From: Candidatus Solibacter sp.
Lineage (GTDB): Bacteria; Acidobacteriota; Terriglobia; Bryobacterales; Bryobacteraceae
DNA length: 6,881 bases
Assembly (NCBI GenBank): GCA_026394025.1
Contig: JAPKZC010000457.1
Coordinates: 1 to 6,881, forward strand
Direction: 5' to 3'
Part shown: positions 1 to 6,115 of the stretch, one piece after another
How positions within the stretch are numbered: the first letter of the stretch is position 1
How the letters are laid out: each line of letters starts with the position of its first letter
Translations under genes and position numbers: made by a program
Notes under the pieces: generated by a model
Database searches by the model: none
Told to the model about the DNA's origin: nothing
What the model saw: the letters and a program-made list of their open reading frames with translations, nothing else

Positions 1-1033
1 CGGCGAAACTGCCCACCCCCAGGATGGTCCCGAGTGTCCTCGATGGGAACACATCTCCGGGCAGGGTGAACGATATCGAACTGAACGCCTGATGGGCCGC
101 CGCGGCGGCGCTGAACATGACAACCGTCTGGGTCAACGTTCCGCGCAGCGCACAGAATAATGCTACCGGCGGGACCACGGAGCAGATGGCCAGCGTCGCC
201 ATTCGCGCCGCTCGCGTGCTTTTCCCCCGCCCCAGCAGGAACCCGGACAGCCAGCCTGCCGTCACACTACCCGCGCCCGAGGCGAAATAGATGCAGGGCA
301 GCGCCCAGCCGATTTGTCTCATCTCCAAGCCCCGCACATCGCGGAAGTAGAGCGGCAGCCAGAACAGCAGGAAATACCACACCGGGTCCACCAGCACCTT
401 GGAGAGCGCATAGCCGCGGGTCTGCCGGAATCGCAGCGCCTCGCGAAAACCGAATCCGCCGCCATTGCGGCTCGCTTCCGGTGTGCGGCGCGCCGGGTAG
501 AACTTCAGCCAGACCGCCACCCACAACAAGCCGATCAGCGAAACCGCCACGAAGCACACCCGCCATCCGAACCAGATTTCCAGCGTGATGAACAACGGCG
601 GGCCGACGACCGCCGCCAGGTTCGGACCCGCGTTGAAGATACCCGTTGCCAGCGCCCTTTCCTCCGCCGGGAACCACTCCGCCACGGTTTTGGTGCATGC
701 CGGGAAGTTGACCGCCTCGGCCAGCCCCAACATCGCGCGCCACACGCCAAATTGCGCCGCCCCGGTGACCGAGGCGTGCATTGCCGACACCACCGACCAC
801 ACCGCCGCTCCCGCCGCCAGCCCCTTCTTCACGCCGTACCGGTCGATCAGTATGCCGGAGGCGAGGAAGCCGAACCCGTAGAAAATCTGAAACGCCGCGT
901 TGACGTTCCCGTACAGATGCTCGGTGAAATGAAAATAGTCCCGCAGCACGGGCGCGAGGACGCTCAGCAGCAGCCGGTCCAGGTAGTTGATCGATGTCAC
1001 CGCGAGGAGCATCGCCAGCACAAACCAACGCAT
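1..1033 (-). CDS. MFS transporter, anion:cation symporter (ExuT-like) type, 3' end outside window
   Basis: Inner-membrane secondary transporter of the major facilitator superfamily. It reads without a stop from ATG at 1033 to the left edge (344 codons). Members usually have about 420-450 residues, so roughly the last two or three transmembrane helices are missing. Visible signatures: SINYLDR in helix 1 (residues 14-20), the hallmark of the anion:cation symporter family; the MFS loop 2-3 motif GILIDRYGVKKG (60-71); and a helix 4 region with the family pattern EAVNFPACTK, then AEWFPAEERALATGIFN. A late segment with PGDVFPSRTLGT also matches ExuT-type carriers. Substrates in this family are organic anions such as hexuronates, galactarate and phthalate. 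Divergence from a quinate/shikimate dehydrogenase, with only 48 bp between, suggests quinate, shikimate or a related sugar acid, but this is inference. No Shine-Dalgarno sequence precedes the ATG; a -10-like element ends 7 bases upstream, so the message may be leaderless. Confidence 0.9.
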   Translation of the reverse strand, partial: MRWFVLAMLLAVTSINYLDRLLLSVLAPVLRDYFHFTEHLYGNVNAAFQIFYGFGFLASGILIDRYGVKKGLAAGAAVWSVVSAMHASVTGAAQFGVWRAMLGLAEAVNFPACTKTVAEWFPAEERALATGIFNAGPNLAAVVGPPLFITLEIWFGWRVCFVAVSLIGLLWVAVWLKFYPARRTPEASRNGGGFGFREALRFRQTRGYALSKVLVDPVWYFLLFWLPLYFRDVRGLEMRQIGWALPCIYFASGAGSVTAGWLSGFLLGRGKSTRAARMATLAICSVVPPVALFCALRGTLTQTVVMFSAAAAAHQAFSSISFTLPGDVFPSRTLGTILGVGSFA

Positions 1034-1040
1034 GCCGCCG

Positions 1041-1049
1041 ATTATCGCA
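1041..1049 (-). promoter_or_regulatory. extended -10 promoter candidate for the MFS gene
   Basis: On the minus strand the bases read TGC GATAAT, a good extended -10 element (GATAAT on plus positions 1041-1046). Transcription would begin about at the ATG at 1033, giving a leaderless or nearly leaderless message, which fits the missing Shine-Dalgarno sequence. No convincing -35 box lies 17 bases upstream (AGTGTA). This is a sequence match only. Confidence 0.4.
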
Positions 1050-1051
1050 CT

Positions 1052-1063
1052 GCACCCGGGTGC
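1052..1063. promoter_or_regulatory. 12-bp perfect palindrome, candidate operator
   Basis: GCACCCGGGTGC is its own reverse complement. Its centre (1057.5) is also the exact midpoint between the two divergent start codons, and it lies between the two -10-like elements, overlapping the TG of the plus-strand one. A dimeric regulator bound here could control both genes. No regulator gene is visible in the window. Confidence 0.45.
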
Positions 1064-1069
1064 TACACT
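1061..1069 (+). promoter_or_regulatory. extended -10 promoter candidate for the dehydrogenase gene
   Basis: The bases TGC TACACT match an extended -10 element (TACACT at 1064-1069). Initiation about 7 bases downstream would leave only about 6 bases before the ATG at 1082. No clear -35 box is present: the expected position holds ATTATC, which is the opposing promoter's -10. Weaker than the minus-strand counterpart. Confidence 0.33.
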
Positions 1070-1081
1070 CGAAAATCCGCC

Positions 1082-1927
1082 ATGCGTTTCCTTGTCGGGT
1101 TGATCGGTAGCGGGATTGCCTCCTCGGGTTCTCCGGCAATCCACGAGCGAGAGGCCCGCCAACTCGGAATTCACCTGCATTACCAATTGGTGGATCTGGA
1201 GCCCAAGGGTCTGTCCGGCGACCATCTTCCGGCGCTGCTCGATGCGGCGGAACTGATGGGCTTCGCGGGTGTCAACGTGACGCACCCGTGCAAACAGGCC
1301 GTGATCCCCTGCCTGCACGAACTGTCCGCAGACGCGGAAGCCATCGGCGCGGTCAACACCGTGGTATTCCGGGACGGCAGGCGGATCGGCCACAACACCG
1401 ATTGGTCCGGCTTCCACGAGAGTCTCCGCCGCGGTTTGCCCGGCGCGTGTCTGGACTCTGTCCTGCTGGTGGGCGCGGGCGGTGGTGGCAGCGCCGTGTG
1501 CTATGCCGTGCTGAAACTGGGCGTCAAGCGCCTCTTCGTTTTCGATTGGGAAGGGGCACGCGCGGAGAAACTGGCAGGCCAGTTCGCCGCCCGCTTCGAT
1601 TGCGCCCGCATCTCCGCCGTCACCGATCCCGCGGATGCCATCCGCGCGGTGGACGGCCTGATTCATGCGACCCCGGCAGGGATGGTGGGCCACCCCGGCA
1701 TGGCGATTGAGCCGCAATTCCTGCGTCCGGATCTCTGGGTTGCCGACATCGTATATTTCCCACTGGAAACAGAACTCCTGCTCGCCGCCCGGCAACAGGG
1801 GTGCCGGACACTCGATGGAGGCGGCATGGCGGTGTTTCAAGCGGCCGAGGCATTCCGCCTGTTCACCGGCGCCGAACCGGATCGCGAGAGGATGCTGGCG
1901 CAGTTCCGCGACGCTCTCCGCCGGTGA
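1082..1927 (+). CDS. quinate/shikimate dehydrogenase, NAD-type (QsuD/AroE family)
   Basis: Cytoplasmic oxidoreductase of 281 residues interconverting shikimate and 3-dehydroshikimate, or quinate and 3-dehydroquinate. The N-terminal substrate domain has S15-G16-S17 at the substrate carboxylate site, the NVTHPCKQ segment with catalytic Lys71, GAVNT with Asn92, and HNTDWSGF with catalytic Asp107. The C-terminal Rossmann domain has GAGGGG (131-136). Asp155 ends the second strand (FVFDW), where NADP-specific biosynthetic AroE enzymes carry N-R-T; an acidic residue there points to NAD. Later family motifs are ATPAGM and GGGMAVFQ with Gln253. From memory of the family, the LIGxG opening, LPxAxLDSV, ADIVYxPLETELL and AFRLFTG segments match corynebacterial QsuD more closely than E. 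coli AroE, suggesting a catabolic or dual-specificity enzyme. ATG 1082 places Ile-Gly-Ser at the usual distance from the N-terminus; an open frame upstream to 314 runs antisense through the transporter and is not coding. No Shine-Dalgarno sequence is visible. Confidence 0.9.
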   Translation: MRFLVGLIGSGIASSGSPAIHEREARQLGIHLHYQLVDLEPKGLSGDHLPALLDAAELMGFAGVNVTHPCKQAVIPCLHELSADAEAIGAVNTVVFRDGRRIGHNTDWSGFHESLRRGLPGACLDSVLLVGAGGGGSAVCYAVLKLGVKRLFVFDWEGARAEKLAGQFAARFDCARISAVTDPADAIRAVDGLIHATPAGMVGHPGMAIEPQFLRPDLWVADIVYFPLETELLLAARQQGCRTLDGGGMAVFQAAEAFRLFTGAEPDRERMLAQFRDALRR

Positions 1928-1933
1928 CGGCGG
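1918..1933. other. perfect 6-bp stem with GTGA tetraloop at the convergent gene junction
   Basis: CCGCCG pairs with CGGCGG around the loop GTGA. The loop contains the TGA stop codon of the dehydrogenase gene and in RNA would be a GNRA-type tetraloop, which is unusually stable. It sits at the 16-bp junction between the convergent dehydrogenase and transglutaminase genes. No T-run follows on either strand, so it is not a classical intrinsic terminator. It may stabilise the 3' end of the message or be chance in GC-rich sequence. Confidence 0.35.
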
Positions 1934-1943
1934 CATTACCCGC

Positions 1944-2780
1944 CTACGCTACTTGCATGGAAATCGAGAATTCCATTTTCGCGCTGGCGGCGCCGCGGTA
2001 AGTGCCGCTGACCGGGGCGGCGAGTAGGGGGTCGCTGGCGGCTGCCACGGCGACGTGGGAAGCGGCCACGGCGAGCGCGCGCGACGGGTCGTAGCCGGTC
2101 CAACCGGCGCCTTCCAGGTAGACTTCGGCCCAGGCGTGGAGATCGCCATTTTCCTGAAGCGAGGCGTCGCGTTCGTAACCGCTGACGAAACGCGCGGCGA
2201 GCCCCAGCGCGCGGCAGGCGGAACAAAAGAGCACCGCCAGGTCGCGGCAGGAGCCTTCATGGTCGCGCAAGGTGGTCTCGGCCGCATGCGGTGCGCCGGC
2301 TTCGCGGATTACGTACCGCGTGGTGGCGAACAGCCGCTGGTTGAGCGCAGCGAGAAACGGCAGGGTCTGCCAGCCGCATTCATCGGCCAGCGACTGGGCG
2401 AAGTTGCGTACCGCCGGTGAATGATCGTCGCGCAGGTAGGGCACCAGCGGCGCGCACAACGGAACGGCGTACTGCATCGGCAGTTTCGCGTCCGGCGGGG
2501 TGAGCAGGTAGTTGAACGGGTTATCGCGCAGGGTTTCGAGCGTGAACTGGCTGCGCAGGGCCAGCTCCGCGGTGACGGAATCAAACCACGCGCGGACCAC
2601 GGTGTTGCCGTCCTGGTCCAGGCACTCCGTACGGCCCAGCGGCGTGGGTGCGATATCCAGCGTCCACTGCGCCAGGCGCTGCGACGCGTCTTCGCGGGGC
2701 CGCAACCGGATGATATGCGGTTCCAGGTAGACCGGTGAAGAGTAGCGGTACCGCGTGGTGTGAACTACGGCGATACGCAT
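1944..2780 (-). CDS. transglutaminase-like cysteine protease (papain fold), last gene of the Anbu operon
   Basis: A 278-residue protein of the bacterial transglutaminase-like superfamily. The N-terminal part (about 1-75, opening with HTTRYRYSSPV, then PHIIRLRPR) is the beta-rich domain that precedes the catalytic core in this family. The core holds the papain-like triad: Cys178 in EGSCRDLA, His215 in DLHAWAEVY and Asp231 in GYDPSRA. Bacterial members are generally thought to act as peptidases rather than crosslinking enzymes. No signal peptide or membrane segment is visible, so it is probably cytoplasmic. Its ATG lies inside the upstream Anbu gene, with a 16-base overlap, and no Shine-Dalgarno sequence precedes it; translation is probably coupled. 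Association with ATP-grasp, alpha-E and Anbu genes is a recognised neighbourhood. A role in processing the ATP-grasp product is inference. The C-terminal tail from about residue 238 is Ala-rich and poorly conserved in appearance. Confidence 0.9.
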   Translation of the reverse strand: MRIAVVHTTRYRYSSPVYLEPHIIRLRPREDASQRLAQWTLDIAPTPLGRTECLDQDGNTVVRAWFDSVTAELALRSQFTLETLRDNPFNYLLTPPDAKLPMQYAVPLCAPLVPYLRDDHSPAVRNFAQSLADECGWQTLPFLAALNQRLFATTRYVIREAGAPHAAETTLRDHEGSCRDLAVLFCSACRALGLAARFVSGYERDASLQENGDLHAWAEVYLEGAGWTGYDPSRALAVAASHVAVAAASDPLLAAPVSGTYRGAASAKMEFSISMQVA

Positions 2781-3496
2781 GCGGGGAACGCGGCCTCGAT
2801 ATACTGCGAAGGCAGGTCATGCACGGCTTTGCGCATGCGCTCCTGCCACCAGTCGGAGATGGCGCGCAGGTCGTCGCGTTCATAGCGCTTCTCGACGATT
2901 TCGAAACTGCCCCGGGTGTAGAGCAGAACGTCCATGGGGAAATCGACATCGGCGGCGCACAGGCGGGTGGCATCGAAGGCGAGAATGCCCACCTTGAAGG
3001 CGTACAACATGGAGTCCTTGGGATTCAGCGAGCGTTCCAGAATGGGCTTGCCGAAGCCGGAGGCGCCGATGATCTGGTAGGGCGTATCGGGCCCGATCTC
3101 GACCCAGTTGCCCTCGGGGTAGACCAGGTAGAGCTTGTGGGTGGAATCGCCGGCCATCTGACCGCCGATGAGGGAATAGGCGTTGAATTTAAGTTCGGCG
3201 TCGCGCAGGGCATCGCCATCTTCCTGCGAGACGCGGCGCACCTGCTGCGCGTAGAGGTTGACTACGCGGAAGAGGCGGCCGCGGGTCATGGATTCGCGCG
3301 CGAAGGCTTCCTCGAAGTAGAGCAGGATCTTATCGCGGGCCGAACGCAGGCCGGAGTGCATGATGAAGAACGAGAAGCCGGGACCCTGGTAGGTGGCGGT
3401 TTTCCGCGCCACCAGACACTCGTTGCCGGCCACCACGCGGGTGTCGGCAATGCCCACCAGGCCTTCATCGACGGTGATTCCGAGGCAGAAGGTCAT
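2765..3496 (-). CDS. Anbu (ancestral beta subunit) proteasome-like peptidase
   Basis: A 243-residue Ntn-hydrolase fold protein, the bacterial relative of proteasome beta subunits and HslV. It starts Met-Thr, so removal of Met alone exposes Thr as N-terminal nucleophile. Counting that Thr as 1, Asp17 (in ADTR) and Lys31 (in ARKT) match the catalytic Thr-Asp-Lys set; the Lys is normally numbered 33 in proteasomes, two positions later. Other Anbu-like segments are FIMHSGLRSARD (44-55), LIGGQMAGDSTHKLYLVYPEG (109-129) and IIGASGFGKPIL (142-153). There is no propeptide. Purified Anbu from other bacteria forms open or helical ring-like assemblies, and its substrate is unknown. The gene follows the alpha-E gene by 12 bp and overlaps the transglutaminase gene by 16 bases, so it is an internal operon gene. 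Only a weak GGAT lies before the ATG. Confidence 0.92.
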   Translation of the reverse strand: MTFCLGITVDEGLVGIADTRVVAGNECLVARKTATYQGPGFSFFIMHSGLRSARDKILLYFEEAFARESMTRGRLFRVVNLYAQQVRRVSQEDGDALRDAELKFNAYSLIGGQMAGDSTHKLYLVYPEGNWVEIGPDTPYQIIGASGFGKPILERSLNPKDSMLYAFKVGILAFDATRLCAADVDFPMDVLLYTRGSFEIVEKRYERDDLRAISDWWQERMRKAVHDLPSQYIEAAFPACVSP

Positions 3497-3508
3497 GAGT
3501 CTATCCGT

Positions 3509-4492
3509 TCAGGCCCGCGCTTCGGAAACGAGCGGCCGTTGTGCAAAGAAGTCGCCATTGATGCATTCATCGATTGTATTCATTTTAGTCTGCACCGCGT
3601 CGCAGAACTCGTGCAGCCCGGCGGCCAGGATGGCTTCCACGCTGGCGAAATCCAGCTCGCTGCGCAAGACTCCCATGCGCTGTTCGCTCGCGCAGGAGAA
3701 GGTGCCGACGGGGGTTCCGGTAATCGCGTGCAGGGCGCGGTCGGCGATACCGATGCAGTAGCGGAAGGAGCGCGGGAAATCGCCGTCGAGCAGGAGGAAC
3801 TCCACGATGCGGTCGGGTGCAATGCGCCCGTAGCGCTTGCGGTACATTTCGAAGCCGCTGACGGATTTGAGTACCGCCGACCACTGCACATCGTCGTACG
3901 GCGTGCCCACGTCACTGACCGACGGGAGAAGGATGAAGTATTTGACATCGAGGATGCGAGTGGTCTTGTCGGCACGTTCCAGCAGGGTGCCGAGGCGGAT
4001 GAACTGCCAGGCCTCATTGTGGCTCATGGTGACGTGCAGAATGCCGTGGATAAGGTGGCAGCCCATACGAACCTGGTGGCAGAAAGTGGGCAAATCAGTG
4101 GGTTCGGAGCGGCGGCTTTCGGCGGTGATCAGCAGGTAGAGGCTGTTGATCTGCTGCCACATTTCCGAGGAGATGGTTTCGCGCACGCTGCGCGCGTTTT
4201 CGCGCGCGGCGAGGACGCAGGAATAGATCGAATTGGCGTTCTCCGGGTCGAAGGCGAGAAAGCGCACCACGTTGTCCTGTGTAGCGGCGCCGTAGCGTTC
4301 CAGGAAGACCGCGCGATCGCCGGTGGTGTCCACGATGGGCTGCCACTGGTCGGCGTACCCCTGGGGCAGGTCGAGCATCAGGTTGTGGTGGACGTCCAGG
4401 AAACGAGCAACGTTTTCAGCGCGCTCGATGTAGCGGCCCAGCCAGTAGACCGCGTCGGCAACGCGGCTGAGCAGGGGTTTGGTGTGCGCCAT
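3509..4492 (-). CDS. alpha-E domain protein (DUF403 family)
   Basis: A 327-residue, largely helical protein of the alpha-E family, found almost always beside or fused to circularly permuted ATP-grasp ligases. It has the two-fold helical motif of the family: residues 8-34 (starting LSRVADAVYWLGRYIERAEN, with Glu23-Arg24) and a related segment at 157-184 (SHNEAWQFIRLGTLLERADK, with Glu172-Arg173). Between them is ARENARSVRETISSEMWQQI (96-115). Further family-like stretches are WSAVLKSVSGFEMYRK (204-219) and FLLLDGDFPRS (232-242). Its biochemical role is unknown; the constant pairing suggests a partner or regulator of the ATP-grasp enzyme. The start at 4492 lies two bases after the stop of the ATP-grasp gene, and the protein begins at the conserved motif after only seven residues. 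AAGGGAGG is found 15 bases upstream, inside the preceding gene. No signal peptide is visible. Confidence 0.92.
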   Translation of the reverse strand: MAHTKPLLSRVADAVYWLGRYIERAENVARFLDVHHNLMLDLPQGYADQWQPIVDTTGDRAVFLERYGAATQDNVVRFLAFDPENANSIYSCVLAARENARSVRETISSEMWQQINSLYLLITAESRRSEPTDLPTFCHQVRMGCHLIHGILHVTMSHNEAWQFIRLGTLLERADKTTRILDVKYFILLPSVSDVGTPYDDVQWSAVLKSVSGFEMYRKRYGRIAPDRIVEFLLLDGDFPRSFRYCIGIADRALHAITGTPVGTFSCASEQRMGVLRSELDFASVEAILAAGLHEFCDAVQTKMNTIDECINGDFFAQRPLVSEARA

Positions 4493-4494
4493 GG

Positions 4495-5961
4495 CTATTG
4501 TTGCCGGCCTCCCTTGGGAACAGAGGCCGGCGCAGCCAGCACCCAGGTATCCTTGCTGCCGCCGCCCTGCGAGGAGTTTACCACCAGCGAACCCTTACGC
4601 ATGGCGACGCGCGTAAGGCCTCCGGGAAGCACGTAGATATCCTTGCCGCAGAGCACGTAGGGGCGCAGATCCACGTGGCGGCCCTCAAAATGATCCTCCA
4701 CGATGGTGGGCACGCGGGAGAGCGCCAGGGTGGGCTGGGCGATGTAGTTGCGCGGGTCGGCCTGTATGCGGACGGCAAACTCTTCGCGCTGCGCGGCGGT
4801 GGAATGCGGCCCCACCAGCATTCCGTAACCGCCGCTCTCGTTGGCGGCCTTGACTACCAGCTTGCCGAGGTTTTCGAGCACGTACTTGCGATCCGTATCG
4901 CGCCAGCAGAGGTAGGTGGGCACGTTGGGGAGAATGGGCTCCTCGCCTTCGTAGTAGCGGATCATGTCGGGCACGTAGGCGTAGATCACCTTGTCATCCG
5001 CCACGCCGTTGCCGGGGGCATTGGCGAGGGCGACGCGTCCGGCGCGATACGCGGCCATCAGGCCAGGGACGCCGAGCATGGAATCGGCGCGAAACTCCTG
5101 GGGGTCCAGAAAATCGTCGTCCACACGGCGGTAGATCACGTCCACGCGTTCCAGGCCTTGCGTGGTGCGCGTGAAGACGTCGCCGCCGGAGACCACCAGG
5201 TCGCGGCCCTCCACCAGTTGCACGCCCATCTGCTGGGCCAGGAAGCTGTGCTCGAAGTACGCCGAGTTGTAGATGCCGGGGGTCAGCACCACCACGCGCG
5301 GCGGGCCGCTGGGGTGGGGGGCGAGGCTCTCCAGCATTTCAAGGAGGTGGCTCGGGTAGCCGTTGACGGGGCGCACCGAGAGACCTTCGAAGACGCCGGG
5401 GAAAATGCGTTTGAGCACCTCGCGGTTCTCCAGCACGTAGGAGACGCCGGAAGGTACGCGGAGGTTGTCCTCCAGCACGTAGTACTCGCCGTCGCTGTCG
5501 CGCACCAGGTCCGTACCTGTAACGTGACACCAGACGCCCCAAGGCGGATTGAGGCCATGGCACTGCTTACGGTAGGAGACGGCGGAGGTGACCACTTCGG
5601 CTGGTATGGCGCCGTCCTTGAGAATCTTCTGCTCGTGGTAGATATCGTCGATGAAGGCGTTGAGCGCGTGGATGCGCTGCTTGAGTCCGCGTTCGATGCG
5701 GTCCCATTCGTGGGCCGGGATGATTCGCGGAATCAGGTCGAAAGGAAAAATTCGCTCCGTGCCGGCGGTATCGCCGTACACGTTGAAGGTGATTCCCAGT
5801 TGCAGCAGCAGGCGTTCGGCGGCGTGCTTGTAGCGCAGCAACTGGCCATCGGAGAGCGATTGAATGATCTCCTCCACCAGTTGGAAGTGCGGCCGCGCGG
5901 TCCCGTCCTCCTGGAACATCTCGTCGTAAAAGCCTTCGGTCCGGTATGACGAAAATTGCAT
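4495..5961 (-). CDS. circularly permuted ATP-grasp ligase, first gene of the Anbu operon
   Basis: A 488-residue enzyme of the circularly permuted ATP-grasp type 2 family, thought to form amide bonds by ATP-dependent activation of a carboxylate as an acyl phosphate. Family signatures, numbered from ATG 5961: YDEMFQEDGTARPHF (12-26), EHGL-like KQCHGLNPP (132-140), VLEDNLRVPSGVSYVLENR (162-180), VIYRRVDDDFLDP (275-287), NAPGNGVADDK (314-324), LVVKAANESGGYGM (368-381) for nucleotide binding, and DLRPYV (431-436) followed by GGLTRVA and NSSQGGGSKDTWVL near the C-terminus. The frame is open to 6174 with ATGs at 6174 and 6000, but the ATG at 5961 is chosen: it has GGAGG five bases upstream and puts the family motif at the expected N-terminal position. 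The translation upstream is basic and low in family resemblance. The downstream alpha-E gene follows after two bases. Substrates are unknown. Confidence 0.92.
   Translation of the reverse strand: MQFSSYRTEGFYDEMFQEDGTARPHFQLVEEIIQSLSDGQLLRYKHAAERLLLQLGITFNVYGDTAGTERIFPFDLIPRIIPAHEWDRIERGLKQRIHALNAFIDDIYHEQKILKDGAIPAEVVTSAVSYRKQCHGLNPPWGVWCHVTGTDLVRDSDGEYYVLEDNLRVPSGVSYVLENREVLKRIFPGVFEGLSVRPVNGYPSHLLEMLESLAPHPSGPPRVVVLTPGIYNSAYFEHSFLAQQMGVQLVEGRDLVVSGGDVFTRTTQGLERVDVIYRRVDDDFLDPQEFRADSMLGVPGLMAAYRAGRVALANAPGNGVADDKVIYAYVPDMIRYYEGEEPILPNVPTYLCWRDTDRKYVLENLGKLVVKAANESGGYGMLVGPHSTAAQREEFAVRIQADPRNYIAQPTLALSRVPTIVEDHFEGRHVDLRPYVLCGKDIYVLPGGLTRVAMRKGSLVVNSSQGGGSKDTWVLAAPASVPKGGRQQ
4508..4515 (-). 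promoter_or_regulatory. Shine-Dalgarno candidate for the alpha-E gene
   Basis: On the minus strand AAGGGAGG lies inside the last codons of the ATP-grasp gene, 15 bases before the alpha-E ATG at 4492. The match is strong but the spacing is longer than the usual 5-10 bases, so translational coupling across the two-base gap probably contributes. Confidence 0.4.
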
Positions 5962-5966
5962 CCGCC

Positions 5967-5971
5967 CCTCC
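5967..5971 (-). promoter_or_regulatory. Shine-Dalgarno site that fixes the ATP-grasp start
   Basis: Minus-strand GGAGG, continuing GGCGG, ends five bases before the ATG at 5961. It is the best-placed ribosome binding site in the window and favours 5961 over in-frame ATGs at 6000 and 6174. Confidence 0.7.
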
Positions 5972-6002
5972 GGGGCATGTGCCTGTGCCGGTGCAGCCAT
6001 CC

Positions 6003-6031
6003 TATATAGTTGCGCATTGCACGGCCGGAAG
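6003..6031 (-). promoter_or_regulatory. promoter candidate for the Anbu operon
   Basis: Minus-strand TATATA (plus positions 6003-6008) resembles a -10 box. Seventeen bases upstream is CTTCCG (6026-6031), a poor -35 match. Initiation near 5996 would give a leader of about 35 bases carrying the GGAGG site. It is the only AT-rich patch close upstream of the first gene of the operon. The -10 is plausible and the -35 is weak. Confidence 0.38.
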
Positions 6032-6070
6032 GGAAAACGAAAACATTGATGCGGGCGATAAGCAATATCG

Positions 6071-6083
6071 ATCATGCGATGAT
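6071..6083. repeat. interrupted palindrome ATCAT-GCG-ATGAT
   Basis: ATCAT and ATGAT are perfect inverted arms around a 3-base spacer, in the 154-bp gap between the divergent Anbu operon and the small-protein gene. It overlaps the short direct repeat at 6074-6089. It could be a regulator half-site pair, but short arms like these also arise by chance. Confidence 0.3.
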
Positions 6084-6089
6084 GCGATG
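6074..6089. repeat. two tandem copies of the 8-mer ATGCGATG
   Basis: ATGCGATG occurs twice head to tail and is followed by ATGG, just upstream of the ribosome binding site of the small-protein gene. Four overlapping or adjacent ATG triplets result, but none gives a supported reading frame; the one at 6074 stops after two codons. Confidence 0.5.
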
Positions 6090-6097
6090 ATGGAAAC

Positions 6098-6103
6098 AGG
6101 AGA
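6098..6103 (+). promoter_or_regulatory. Shine-Dalgarno candidate for the small coiled-coil gene
   Basis: AGGAGA ends 12 bases before the ATG at 6116. The match is good and the spacing is slightly long. No nearer alternative start in that frame is available. Confidence 0.45.
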
Positions 6104-6115
6104 TCCACCCTCCCC

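Noticed and set aside
314..1081. Possible 256-residue N-terminal extension of the dehydrogenase
   Set aside because: This part runs antisense through the transporter gene and is Arg/His/Gln-rich without domain features; the enzyme family starts at the LIGxG segment right after ATG 1082.
267..1139. 290-residue minus-strand frame across the transporter region
   Set aside because: It is Gly/Arg-rich with no membrane pattern, whereas the neighbouring minus-strand frame starting at 1033 gives a coherent MFS protein.
2735..4636. 633-residue open frame on the plus strand opposite the Anbu and alpha-E genes
   Set aside because: It is antisense to two genes with clear family motifs, its translation is a repetitive mixture rich in Gly, Ala, Val, Glu, Asp and His with no recognisable domain, and such frames are expected opposite GC-biased codons.
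4498..5949. 483-residue open frame on the plus strand opposite the ATP-grasp gene
   Set aside because: It mirrors the ATP-grasp gene in the complementary codon phase, is rich in His, Val, Ala and Gly, and has no family motif.
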